Of a DNA stretch of 64,000 bases, positions 25,455 through 36,496 are shown piece after piece (position 1 is the first letter of the stretch; every line of letters begins with the position of its first letter). The position numbers and the translations under genes were made by a program. The stretch is from Erythrophleum ivorense (lineage: Eukaryota; Streptophyta; Magnoliopsida; Fabales; Fabaceae). The notes below the pieces were generated by a model. It was not told the DNA's origin. It ran no database searches and saw only the letters and a program-made list of their open reading frames with translations. The DNA lies in contig JAIUCV010000005.1 in NCBI GenBank assembly GCA_026724425.1, positions 35,933,784 through 35,997,783 on the forward strand. The letters run 5' to 3'.

Positions 25455-25685
25455 GTCAAGTCAACAGAAGTAACGGCTATCCTGGTACCTCATGTAACGG
25501 AGAACTGGACGGCCTCTGTTATCTTCCACTAGAAAGAATCACCTGAGTCAATAGTAGTCAAAGACACAGATACCCCCAACTCGTCGCTTTAAAGCAAATT
25601 CTCTCTCTTTCTCTCTCACTAATCTCTGCCGCTTCGCGAAATCCGAAGCACGTTTGGGTCCGTTTGTTTCAGACACTATAAAAGG
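25455..25685 (+). promoter_or_regulatory. WRKY32 core promoter: W-boxes, MYB-like sites, TATA box
   Basis: Three strict W-boxes (TTGACT on the minus strand, seen as AGTCAA) lie at 25459-25464, 25546-25551 and 25556-25561; a fourth core-only GTCAA is at 25455-25459. TAACGG, a MYB-type core, occurs twice (about 25471 and 25495). TATAAAAGG at 25677-25685 is a good TATA box 45 bases before the ATG, implying a very short 5' leader if it is used. W-boxes are the known binding sites of WRKY proteins, so self- or cross-regulation is plausible. Confidence 0.6.
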
Positions 25686-25729
25686 AACTTCAAGTGTTCC
25701 AAACTTTACTTTCTGCTGGGGTATCGGCC

Positions 25730-28700
25730 ATGGGTGAGCGTGAGAGCTTCGAAGCTCTCGGAGACGAAAGGCCAGAACCACGAGAAGAAAATGAATCAGG
25801 AGAAGAAGAAGAAGAAGAAGAAGAAGAGGGAGGGGTACCAAAGCGAGTCTCTGAAGCACGGCCGAGCGAGTCGCAGCAAGGCGAGTTGCAGAGTTCTAAA
25901 CCTTCCCGTGTAGCAGAGCCCAGAGAGCCTAATTTGGAAACCCTAGTTGTGCCCACTTCGCTTGAACCCGTAGAGAAAGACCAGAGTGCCCGTAAGCTTG
26001 AGTTTCAACAATTGTCCTTTTTGCTGGAATGAGAAATTTTTTGGTTTTCTTTCCTTTTTAATGGCTTTTTGTGATGGTAGTGAGTTGCGTGGTTTGTGCC
26101 ACAGATTTGCAGGCGAGCTCTGCTACGCAGGAGGCTGTGAAAGGCGAAAGTAAGGTTAGAACATCTATACTTGGAAAATTTTGAGCTATAAATATCGTAT
26201 CTAGTTTGGTGTCATCGTTTAAATTGTGTGAGAGGTTCATGTTTATCTTCTTGAACCTTTGAACTTTAGGTGTCCACAAGTGAGTTCATAGTTTATGGTC
26301 CGGTTGGAATTTGAAAGACCCCTGCTTAAATGTTCGGTGGCAAGATTTCTACATGAGTGCAAATGTTAGGAACAGCGAATATCATATGATAGTTCTTCTG
26401 TTTGTTTTGTTTGCCACCCTGGAACTCTTCTTCAACAAAAAGAGATTTTAGGAGTCGCACTAAATAGGGATTTAGTACTTACTTAATTGAAGAATTCCGC
26501 TCGTCTTACGGCTTCTTATGTGTAGGTTCACTGAACCTTGGGATATTTCTCTTTTACACACGAACTTTTGAGGGATGTACAATTCAAAACTTGTGAATTG
26601 CTTGATAGCTTTTAGCTATCAGAATAAGGCGTGGGTGTTCATCTTTTTCTTTATTCTTTTTGTTTTGTTTTCCATTTTTTTAGATTGACGAAATTGAAGT
26701 TGTAAATGCGTACTTTGAGAACAAAACAGATAAACTATAAGTATCTGCTTTACAGATTGGAACTTTTGAATGATCACTTAAGTATTACGATTGGGCCAGG
26801 ACTTGGAAAACCTGTATTCTAGAAAAATCATTTTGGCCCTTTTATACCATACCTTTTCTTTGTTTGGCTTAATATCATTTGGTTACTTAACTTATTTATT
26901 TGTTTAAATTTAGTCTCTTGACTCTTTGTTTCAATTTGATCTCTTAACTTTCAATTTGTATCACATTCATCCCTTAATTTTCTTTAGTGTTCCAAATGGT
27001 CCTGGATGAATGTAACGGAAAAGGACGAAAATGACACAAATTGAAAGTTAAAGAACCAAATTAAAATGTAAAAAAGCTAACTAGTTAAGGGACCAAGTTG
27101 AAACAAATAAATAAGCTAAGGGACCAAGTTGAAACAAATAAAAAAGTTAAGGCACCAAGTTGAAACAAATAAAAAAGTTAAGGAACCAAAATGATAGTTA
27201 AGCGTTTTTCTTTTATTCAGAATGTAAGAAGATGTTTAGAAACTTATCATAAGCTTGAAAAATCGTTCAAATCACCTCCTATGAAAATTGATGTGTGGAT
27301 CCTAAAGAGATGAGGTAAGTGGTTACATGAAACTCCAGAGATTCAAATGAACACCAATATAAAGGTATTTGTCGCATATTACATGAAAGTGAGGCCATTG
27401 TGCTTGTCCTTTTCATACGAGATGGTCCATGTCTCTGGTGCTCACTTGGCATTGTCTTGTTAATGATGAACCACTTATACTGTTTATTTGTGTGGGAGAA
27501 ATTGAGACTTGAATCTTTCATGATTTCTTAATGATGTTGGTGAAGATTCTTAGAACACTTTTCCTATCATTGTGGGCTTGTGGCTAACATTGCACAATTT
27601 TACACTTAAATATTCTGGTATCTTTATACTGATAAAGTGTCTATCCAAGAGTAGTCAGAAGTCTGTTGTCACCCAAGAATCAATATGCTTATTTTGGGTA
27701 TGTCTTAGGTCAGTCAACATCCATTAATGATGGGTCTAAGCTTGCACTTTGGTTTCTGCATGGGTGTATGAACGGTTTAGATTATCTATGATGATTCAAA
27801 AGTGCAACCCCACTAAACTAATCTTCTTAAATGAACTGGGTCTAACCTAAAAGACCAAAACATTTTTATTGCGAGTCCAGCATTAGAAAGTTGCATGTTC
27901 CATGTTACTCGCTTATTTCTTAAGCAATAAAAGGAGGCCTTTTCATGAATTAACCTTTCCCAGGAGCCAGTTGGACCTTCTGACAAGGAACTTACCACAA
28001 GAGAAGCAGTCCAGGCAACTCAAACTAAGATAGAAAATCAACTTCAGGTGTCAGTGTGTTCAACTCCATTGTCTGAATTATCACCAACATCTGTTACACA
28101 ATCTTTATCATCTGCTCCTAGTCCTGCTGTACCAGAAAAAAGACAGTCTTCTCCAAAGGTTAATAATGTACATGAGCCAGAGGTAGACAAGAAAAAGGCT
28201 TCTCGTCGTAACACCTTATCTCCTGTTTCTGTTGTGAGGACATCTGCATCTGATGGATACAACTGGCGGAAGTATGGTCAGAAGCAAGTGAAGAGTCCTA
28301 CAGGTTCTCGAAGCTATTACAGGTGTACTCATTCAGAGTGTTGTGCTAAGAAGATTGAATGCTGCGACGATTCAGGCCATGTGGTAGAGGTTGTTTATAA
28401 AAGTCAACACAGCCATGATCCACCGCGGAAGACTAACTCTGCTAGAGAAACTAAGGTTGCATCATCCAAACAAAATACTGTAGAGAACAGTGTTCTAGAG
28501 CAGCCCATCAGAGTGCTCAATGATTCAAATCCATGCCCTTCTTCAAAAGAACCTCCACAAGAGGCACCATGCAGTGCTGATAGGAAACGACAAAACTCAT
28601 CTGATCAAAGTGAGAATGGTAAAGTTGACTTGAAGGAGGAGAATGTTATTGAGCCAGAGCTGAAAAGAAGGCAAGTTGGTGTATAGGTTTATTTTCTTTA

Positions 28701-31700
28701 AAGGCAAAAAATGGTTCATAATTTCTTTTTCTTCTCATTTTGAAAGGATTTATTAGTATGTGGCTTAATTTCTCTCTTCAAATTTGATATCTAGAGTGAA
28801 GAAAGGTGATACATGCCCGGATTCTCCAGTAAAACCTGGAAAGAAATCTAAGCTTGTCGTACATGCAGCGGGGGATGTGGGAATATCAGGTGATGGATAC
28901 CGATGGCGTAAGTATGGACAGAAAATGGTGAAGGGAAATCCTCATCCTAGGTGCATGCCTAAATCTTTTTGGCTTTTTTTTTTCTTATATATATATATAT
29001 ATGCCAATTTTGGACCCTTGATTTAATTTTCATCGAACGGTTGAAATTTGTTTAAATTTACTCAATACTTATCTTCAATTAAGAGAGAGAAATCCATTTC
29101 TCTCATTTTCTCTTTCCAAAATTTGTTGCTACTTCCGCCAACCAAAGAAAATCTAGGAAAGAGGATATTATAATTAAATCCCACAAAAGTTTGTTATGAT
29201 TTTTCTTCTCATTTCTTTAAGTAGAAAAGTAAAAATTAGTTGTAGAGTTGAAGAGAAACAGATAGATTAGTAAAACATTATCTCAAAATAGATATCGCAC
29301 TGGCAATGCCATTAGTTCTTCAGTAAGACCCAAAGCTTGACAAAATGAAAGCCTAGTTTGAAATGTGAATAACAAGACTAAATTGAGTCTTCTGCATACA
29401 TAAGCCCATGGCAAGATCAATATGGTGGCCATATTGATCTTGCCAATGTTCTCATGATGCAATGATTGAAACCATTCTGCTATTTCAGTATGAAGAGCTT
29501 GAAGGGTGGTGGTGTTGAAGAACAATTTGGGCTTTGTGTTAATTCCATACTTCATTGCTTGTTAATGTGGTGTTATTAAAGAAATATTCAGACTCTAGGA
29601 ACATACCATTTCAGTACCTACACAAGGAGGAGCTTGAGGGACTCAACCTTCCAGGTTAGAGATGGTGAAATTGAGAGGTCTACAAAGAGATTCCACTCAA
29701 GGGAAGAAAGAAATGTTGATGCCTTAACAAAATGAAAGCTCTTAGTGTAACTAGAGTCAAAGGTGGAGTGATGCACAACAGAGGGAGGGAGATTGCAATT
29801 AAAGTTTTCAAGCAAACTGAGAGCAATTGGTGAGAGAGAGTGAGAGAGATTGCAGAGAAGGCCAAATGAGATAGATGGTGTTTGAGATCAAGATTGAGCG
29901 CTTCATGTATGATAGTGAAGAGAAAAGTCAAAGAAAAGCTAATTTTGGAAAGAGGAAATGTGAAATTAATCCCTATAGAGAGAAACGATGTTTCTAAAAG
30001 AGCAGCATCTAAGTGGTTTCTCTATATTAATAATAAGTCATATTGCAATCAATTTAAACTTATTTCATTTCAGCTGTTAGATGAAAATTCACTCTTACAT
30101 CGATGCCAATTGATCCGTCATATATATATATATATCATTTGTGTTTTGGATTTCATATTATTTACTTGACAAGTCAGCATCTTTAAACAAATATAGAGAA
30201 AGTTGAGTTGTATTTCGATTAAATGGGTGCTTAAAATGATAAATTGAGATACTGAGTGTAGAATCAGATAAATGGTTGCAAGATGCATTTGTTTGCTTTT
30301 AAACAGGTTGAAGAAAGATAAGGTGACAAGCAAATATCTCTATGAATTCAAGCTTATGATTTCTTATCTAGCTGACTTTAAGTAAAAAGCAGTTGTTGTA
30401 CCCCCCCCTTTTTTTTCTCTCTCTTTGCAGCATATCTTTGTAGTTTGATGTAAAGAATCCTTATGGTTGAGCCTTACAAAAGATTAACTATTGGGTTTAG
30501 GATAATACTCTACTTGAACAACAGTTCTCATAGTTGTGATGTGGTTTAGGATAACCACTTGTATTTTTAGAGTCAAATTATTAACATGAAATGATTTCTG
30601 CAAAGTTTGCATTTACTTTTCTTTGTATATAGTGGTTTTTGGGATAACTCAGAATGATTTAATTTGTTAGTGAATGTTGTGTTAAACTGAGGCTTGTCTA
30701 TCTTTTTTATGTCCTGTTATAAGAAGTACTGTGATGTAGGATAGAGGTAAGAAGGAAGAAAGAGAGTGTAGAGGAACAGAGAGAGAGAAACAGAGAGGTA
30801 ATAGGGAGAACTGAATCACTTCTTCTGGCTTAATGTAATACAATACCCCAATTATTCTCCTTAAGTCCTATTTATAATCATAGTTCCCTAACGGTGGTAA
30901 CAGAAAATAACGGTCATAATCCCGTCATTCGATATTTATATAACATACTGCATCCTGTACGGTTCTGTATCTGTAGAAAACAGAATTAATTGGATTTTCC
31001 AATACAGGTCATAGATGGCAATATGCAAACTCAGTGAAAAGATTATAAATTTATTACATAATGTGCCTAAATTAAGGATAATGTGGTTTTGAAGTCAAAA
31101 ATCAGAAATAGAGCTTTTCAGAGACTGGAAGCTCTTCTGTGACTCTAGGCATAAGTTTAGTCTTCCAATTAAGGGGAATTTTTATGAATGCAGGAGGTTT
31201 CTTTTAGGCCCAATGCAGAATCTCGAAATCATGGCATGGCTGAATAGCTTAAAAAAGTACTTATATGCCTTAACCCTTCACATATACGTAGCCAAACAAT
31301 TTTAGAAAAACCAAATGCATCTTCTTTTCTTTGTTTTCTTTTTATTCTAAAAATTGTAAACCTGCCTTCAATCACTTTAAGATAAGCCAAAACATCAACC
31401 AGATACTGATTATATTTTTCCTCAATGAATAATTTCTTGAACAACCACTTTGTCATGTTGAGAATGCTCTAATCAACTTTACTCACTTAGTCATGATCTG
31501 TTTAGTTAGGTAAAAACTCTGTCCGTATGGCCCAAGCCATAAATGTTCCTATTCTTCAGTGAGATCTTGTTGAGGTTTTAATATCCTCTTTAGCTAGACA
31601 TGCATTGTGTTCCTCAATTATTATAATTATTTTTTTCCTCGGATGCAAATGAAGTTTCCAGTATGCACATAAGTGTCAGTATATCCCATAGCTTGCTATT

Positions 31701-33360
31701 TGTAACCAGGCTTTCCAATAAACTTTATTTGGAAAAAAATTGGTTTCTCCCCATGTTGGTAATTTCAGCTAATGTTGAGGAGAATTCAATGCATGTGAAA
31801 TCTCATGTTTATGTTCCACCGTTTTTGGCGTTGTTCCAGGATTGATATGTGATGACAATGTTGAAGTTGAGTAAGTTCAAGTAGGATGGATTGTGTAGAT
31901 GTTAGAGACTGCTCTTTGCGTGGCTGAAAGGAATATAATAAAAAAACAGATGTCTTTAGTTTTACCTTGGCTATTTTTAATAAGCTTCAGCATAAGGTTC
32001 TATGGTTGGCGGTTTTATGTTATCGTTGTAACTGTTTTAGTTTTAGAACTGTCTAATTTAGCTTGAAATATCAAACAATATGTATCATTTCTTGATGCAT
32101 GTTATTGTATCTCTTTGGGTGCAACAATGATGATAGAAGCAACTTATTTGTGGCTTGTGGAGGCATTTTTACCAGGCATCTATGTTAAAAATAGCTAGTG
32201 TCAGCAACTGGGACATATTTGTGCTTTCCATTGACGAAAGCCTCTTGGCTGTTAAGTGTGTATTAATTTTAGAATAAAATAAATGGATTTCCCTAAGTTT
32301 TGCTGAAGCTATATGGATTTTCCTTCTATTTTTAAAACCTACACAAATTTTTTTTGAGTTTTGCTAAAACTACATGGTTCTATTTTCAAAACTAACATAA
32401 ACCTTACTTAAGTTTTGCTGAAATTACACAGATCTCTTTTGAGAGTTTTTTTTTTTTAAAGTGGAATTACATGGACATCCCGTCTATTTTAAAAAATATA
32501 CATAGACCTCCTCTGAAAATAGAGGAAAGGTCTGTGTAGTGTCAGTAAAACTTAGGTAAGGTCTATGTAAGTTACTCTGTGTTTTTGAAAATAAAAGGGA
32601 GTTTTGTATAGTCTTAATAAAATTCAGGGAAGGTCCATGCAATTTCAGCAAAATTCAAGGGAGGTCTGTGTAGGTTTTGAAAATAGAAGGGAAATTCATA
32701 TGATCCGAATAATTTTAGCAAAACTCGAAAGAGAGTTTGTGTATTTTACTCTTTAATTTTATTTTTGGCATACTTAGATTGTATATGTCCATCATATTTA
32801 TGGCTTTTTAAGGCCTACATCCTAGAGGAGGAATAGTAAGGGATGGAACATATAGGATGCAGGAAAGTAGCGTATCTATAACGATGTTTTCAAGCAATTT
32901 TGGAGCTTTTCTTTCTTTATCTGGGCTGTTGCCTTCTCTACTTTTTTCTGGCCCATGAATTGTCTTCCATTTCTTCTGATTAACAGTTTGAATTTTCAGA
33001 AACTACTACAGATGCACTTCTGCTGGATGTCCTGTCCGTAAGCACATTGAGACTGCCGTAGATAACTCTAATGCTGTAATCATTACATATAAGGGAGTTC
33101 ATGACCATGACATGCCTGTGCCTAAGAAACGGCATGGCCCACCAAGTGCTCCTCTTGTGGCTGCTGCAGCACCTGCTTCTATGAATAATTCGCAGCAGTT
33201 CAAGAAAACAGATACACTGCAGAAGCAAAAATCTTCTACTCAGTGGTCAGTGGACCCCGAAGGAGAATTAACTGGGGAAGCCTTGGAACTTGGGGGTGAG
33301 AAAGCAATGGAGTCAGCTCGAACTCTCTTGAGCATCGGTTTTGAAATAAAGCCTTGCTGA
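25730..33360 (+). CDS. WRKY32: WRKY transcription factor 32 orthologue, group I, five exons
   Basis: Exons by sequence: 25730-25991, 26105-26154, 27964-28670, 28795-28950, 33000-33360, giving 1,536 nt and 511 residues ending in IKPC-stop. Two DNA-binding domains are complete: WRKYGQK at residues 205-211 with C225, C230, H253, H255 (C-x4-C-x22-H-x-H), and WRKYGQK at 377-383 with C397, C402, H426, H428 (C-x4-C-x23-H-x-H). Two domains of this type define group I nuclear factors that bind W-boxes (TTGAC[CT]). The ECCAKKIEC segment, GISGDGYRWRKY and the PVPKKRHGPP and ESARTLLSIGFEIK tail match Arabidopsis WRKY32 as I know it (466 residues). Residues 25-33 are nine glutamates. Basic KRRVKK (338-343) and PKKR (433-436) are likely nuclear signals. 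The ATG at 25730 is the first after the TATA box. Exon 2/3 junction has an alternative pairing (26149 with 27971) giving 507 residues. Confidence 0.93.
25992..26104 (+). other. WRKY32: WRKY32 intron 1
   Basis: 113 nt, donor GTAAGC and acceptor GTGCCACAG. It splits a codon after its first base, and splicing keeps the frame. Confidence 0.75.
26155..27963 (+). other. WRKY32: WRKY32 intron 2 with nested fold-back element
   Basis: About 1.8 kb. The pairing chosen here uses AAG|GTTAGA and the pyrimidine-rich CCTTTCCCAG|GAG acceptor, in phase 0. A stronger donor, GAAA|GTAAGG, lies five bases upstream and keeps the frame only if paired with the acceptor CCAG|TTGG seven bases downstream. The two products differ by four residues at a non-domain position. 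A fold-back MITE lies inside at 26867-27203. Confidence 0.65.
26867..27203. mobile_element. Fold-back MITE in WRKY32 intron 2
   Basis: The left end GGCTTAATATCATTTGG pairs with the right end CCAAAATGATAGTTAAGC, and the pairing continues through GTTACTTAACTTATTTATTTG-like arms of 100 bases or more. The right arm holds exact 31-bp steps of 'ggaccaagttgaaacaaata' at 27089, 27120 and 27151. Similar 'TTTGGTTCCTTAACTTT' elements are common in plant genes. Flanking TTTTCTTT runs could be a 9-bp Mutator-like duplication but are low-complexity, so family is open. Confidence 0.75.
28671..28794 (+). other. WRKY32: WRKY32 intron 3, a GC-AG intron
   Basis: 124 nt. The donor reads AAAAGAAG|GCAAGT, the exact strong consensus of GC-type donors (AG|GCAAGT), and the acceptor is GATATCTAG. 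Splicing here joins codons into K-R-R-V-K-K and restores the frame into the second WRKY domain. The nearest GT (28675) would shift the frame. Without splicing, the reading frame ends at TAG 28684-28686, leaving a 344-residue protein with only the N-terminal domain. Confidence 0.9.
29409..29445. repeat. Perfect 17-bp inverted repeat with 3-base loop
   Basis: TGGCAAGATCAATATGG, then TGG, then the exact reverse complement CCATATTGATCTTGCCA. It lies in intron 4 of the WRKY gene. Both arms are perfect, which is unusual beside otherwise decayed sequence. Too short on its own to be called a microRNA precursor. Confidence 0.9.
32262..32750. mobile_element. Fold-back MITE with internal repeats in WRKY32 intron 4
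   Basis: The left half repeats AGTTTTGCTGAA..ACATGG..CTTCTATTTT.AAAACCTACA three times or so at about 50-60 bp steps. The right half carries the same units in reverse complement (for example GGTCTGTGTAGGTTTTGAAA, TTTTAGCAAAACTC). The whole can fold on itself. No coding sequence. Ends are approximate; AT-rich flanks hide a target duplication. Confidence 0.75.
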
Positions 33361-34290
33361 ATACATCTTTCAGAAAACATGCAGTTGTGTCTGTATAAAT
33401 TAATTGGCAGGTATCGTGTATTTTTCCCACTTCCCATTTTTTTCTTTATTTTTCTTCCCTACTTAGTGTTTTAGTGGAACAGTTTGTTAATATTTGGTTG
33501 TACACCCTTTCAACTTGGCTAAAACAGTTTGTTAGTGTTGGAATGAAATATAGGGTTGATTGGCACCCCTTTTATTCCCATTGAGGGTGGTAGTAGTAGC
33601 ATTAACGATTTCCACGCAAATGCTTCGAAATATAGATGATGGCGGCAATTGCTGAAAGATGTTGATAAAGGTTGATGGAAGAGCTTAGATGCAATCTTTT
33701 TTCTTTGGGTCAATTACTTTAGAATGCATCTTGGTTCAAAGTTGTTCTGCTTTTTGGTAAGTAAACGGGGCTCAAGCCCATCGAAGTTGTTTTTAATGAG
33801 GCTGAATTCTTTCATATCTAAAAGTTTTTCACGTGGGAGTTAGCGATAGTAGGTGTGAGGTTCATACAAATGTATTCTATTGAGTCTTATTTATTGAGTT
33901 ATTCTCTTTTTCACATGATAGCCACATGAAAGAATATGACATGAGAGTATGGATTGGTGAGCATGACTTTGGGCAAAATTGGACTTGCATTTGGTTCGAC
34001 TTGAAAGATGTTTGGATAAAACTTCATTGCTTTTGGTTGTCGCTATTTTGTTGGGGATATTATAGGTAGGGGTTTCAAGTTTTGTCTGAAATTAAAATTG
34101 TCTTTGAGGAGTAATTTTAAAAATATGTTCTCTCACATTGAATGATGACTTGATATATTTAAATTTTTATTTTTAATTGTATTCAGAGTATTTCTTAAAA
34201 AGAAATGAATTTATGTTGATAAAAGAAAATATCATCATTTTTATTACAAACTGAATTATTTCTTTTGAATATTTAGTTGTCATTATCAAA
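33361..34290 (+). other. WRKY32 3' untranslated and downstream region
   Basis: The sequence after the TGA at 33358-33360 is T-rich, as expected for a plant 3' UTR and downstream region. I see no single convincing polyadenylation signal, so the transcript end is not placed. No further gene is seen. Confidence 0.4.
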
Positions 34291-35269
34291 TGCAATCTAT
34301 AAAACCTGGCTTGGTCGGCTTGGTCATTAATTCAAGAAGGATGCCGGGTCACAGGCCTAGTGGTTCAACCGGTTAAATTCTAATCAGATTATATGATAAC
34401 TGCATGAAAAATAAATAATTAATTTTAATATATAATTTATTCTGTATATAAATGTATTATGCAACTAAAATAATTGTTATAAGCTTACAATATCACAGGC
34501 AAACCAAAATAATAATACCCAAGTAATTCAACATAATTTAAATTACGTATGTGACAAACATAATAATGTAGATATATAAATGAATTCTATATTCAAGTAC
34601 ACATAATATGAAAAAAAATCCCCAAACCACGACAAAATTACTTAACAAAACAGAGTTTAGAAGCTACGCATTTTGGTTAGGCTAATTAGAAAAACCAAAA
34701 ATATTAGATTCAGGTATAGTTTTTTATATTTTTATGATTAGGTATTTTAATAAAAATATAATATATAAAAAAATTCTTTAAAAGATTGAATTATATAATG
34801 TTATAACCATATTACTAAGATCTTTAATAGAAATGACATGTAATTTTCTGTTTAAAATTTAATTATATAATATTGAATTATAATTATTATACACTTATTA
34901 TCTTTTTATTAAACAACCTGGTAGCGAATACATATTAACTAAACCAATGACAAAAAAAGAAAAAGCTTTATAGGCTTATAATCTTTCAAAATAAATAGCT
35001 CCAATTGACTTTGTAAAAAATTCCCAATTGAAATGGGTTTTATCATTTCGGCCAATAATGATTAGGCCCAATCCATATATGGTAACCTGACGTTAGTTTT
35101 GCTAGTTCCTGTTGGCCAAAATAAGTTTTTCTAGTTTCCGAGTTCCCCCCTATCAAACTAGAGAAAATTTTTATTTTAATCCTTTCACAAGTAGGTGAAT
35201 TTTTAACTTAGTTCTTCACAAAAAAATTATTTAAATTTAATACTTTAACCATTAAAATATAATGTTACT
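34291..35269. other. AT-rich intergenic DNA
   Basis: A short less AT-rich patch (34300-34390) includes GGTTCAACCGGTTAAATT, a phrase found in many small plant repeats and echoed near 36580 and 36780. Otherwise featureless. Confidence 0.3.
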
Positions 35270-35425
35270 TTAAATTTACCAATGCACTCTATTCCTGCAT
35301 TGTATGTCTATGCAAGATTATGGAGTTATTGTTGTATTAGAAAAATTGTTCTACATTGAGATCAACAAGAGAATCTTATCTCTTCTCCTTGCAATTCAAT
35401 TTTCTCATATGATATCAAAGTTTAA
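35270..35425 (+). repeat. Copia LTR end plus primer-binding site remnant
   Basis: The stretch 'gattatggagttattgttgta' to 'CAATTTTCTCA' (ending about 35404) matches 61975-62085. It is followed by TATGATATCAAAG, a decayed TGGTATCAGAGC primer-binding site. So this is the 3' end of a plus-strand copia 5' LTR. The interior that follows has no recognisable gag. Confidence 0.6.
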
Positions 35426-36316
35426 AAGCTCCTAAATCTTCAATCCTATCATTAAAGGAGAACATAACGTTATTCTACCCAATAAGCCTAGTTACATCAA
35501 GTTGAATTGAGCTAGACTTAAAAAAAAAAAGATTTTTGGGTAGGGCTAATCTTATTAGTTAGTTTGACTTGACTTATTCTTAATAATTAAAAAAATATTT
35601 TTTATCGAAACTTATAAAAAAATTTAATTTTTTAAATATAAAATATAATTATATATATAATTGTATTTTTTAAAAGTTATTTTATATTTTTTACTAAAAA
35701 TTAAAAAAATTAACTAGTGTGGCCAACTCATGCCTTAGCATTAATGTAAAATGCGACAATACACTAAGTTAAGTCAATATTTAACTTGAGTTAAGATTTG
35801 TGCATTCTTACCTATTATACTATGGCAATAAACTCATCAAACTCTTCATCTCCTTCATTCTTAAACCTAATAACTTTTAACACTAAAATCCAATATTTTT
35901 AAAATTTAATTAATCATTAAACTAATAAAATATTAACTCATAGTTTATTCGTCTGATTATAATTCAATTGTGAACAAACTGGTAATAATTATATATATAT
36001 ATATATATATTAAAATTTGAAATATTTTATTACTAACTATATATAAAAATAAATCAAATATAACATAATATTTAAATTCCTTTAACCTTTTAATTTTAGA
36101 ATTTGAACATAAAATAATTTATTTATTAATAAATAAAATCATCAAATATTAATTTGTTGAAACAAGTATTAAAACTAAGATATTATAAAAATTAACTATT
36201 CAATATATTAATTTGTTATTATTACATTTAAAAAAATTGTATAACATAAATGTCTAAATTAAATATCATAAATGTTAAAGGAAATACTATAATTATATTT
36301 ATATAATATTATGCAC
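35426..36316. other. Very AT-rich DNA
   Basis: No gene. It includes a TA-repeat at about 35991-36010. The first 100-150 bases may be decayed copia interior. Confidence 0.3.
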
Positions 36317-36420
36317 AATTTTATCAAAGGGAGCAAGGTGGCACAATGGTTAAGGTCATTGGACGCTACTAGAGGCCATTTTAATGCAAGCACCCATTTG
36401 AATAGTCTATTTATATAAAA
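36317..36420 (+). repeat. Possible tRNA-derived SINE fragment
   Basis: GGGAGCAAGGTGGCACAATGG at the start contains TGGCACAATGGTTA, close to the polymerase III A-box (TGGCnnAGTGG). A plausible B-box is not clear downstream, and a T-rich tail follows. It could be a 5' SINE fragment or a decayed tRNA-like sequence. Confidence 0.35.
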
Positions 36421-36496
36421 ATTTAAATATATAAATTGAAAGTGTTTTGGAGGTTCAATGGCAATTATGTGTTTTTACGTTGGTTTGTTTGCACTA

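Larger units (their letters stand above)
28951..32999 (+). other. WRKY32: WRKY32 intron 4, about 4 kb, at the conserved WRKY-domain position
   Basis: The donor CCTAG|GTGCAT and acceptor AATTTTCAG split an arginine codon (AG|A) just before NYYRC of the C-terminal domain. This is the intron position shared by nearly all WRKY genes. The intron is unusually long. It holds TA-repeats near 28987-29001 and 30119-30135, a perfect hairpin at 29409-29445, a moderately GC-rich unassigned block (29280-30000), GA-rich sequence at 30740-30800 that may be a repeat fragment, and a fold-back element at about 32262-32750. No nested gene was recognised. Confidence 0.9.

Noticed and set aside
25548..25956. Two minus-strand open frames rich in Leu and Ser overlapping WRKY32 exon 1
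   Set aside because: They are the reverse reading of the GAA-repeat and of exon 1, which has clear coding evidence on the + strand.
26854..27219. TTTTCTTTG / TTTTCTTTT as a 9-bp Mutator duplication around the intron 2 element
   Set aside because: Both are in low-complexity T-rich sequence and do not adjoin the arm ends exactly.
28044..28262. Minus-strand open frame opposite WRKY32 exon 3
   Set aside because: Antisense shadow of a well-supported exon; no known motif.
28671..28686. Stop codon after exon 3 read as the natural end of a one-domain WRKY protein
   Set aside because: A perfect GC-donor consensus and exact frame restoration into the second WRKY domain make a two-domain group I protein far more likely.
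29280..30000. Possible nested gene in WRKY32 intron 4
   Set aside because: Open frames are short on both strands and no protein motif or splice pattern was found; treated as intron sequence of unknown origin.
36317..36390. A functional tRNA gene
   Set aside because: Only an A-box-like sequence is present; no B-box and no cloverleaf pairing could be drawn.
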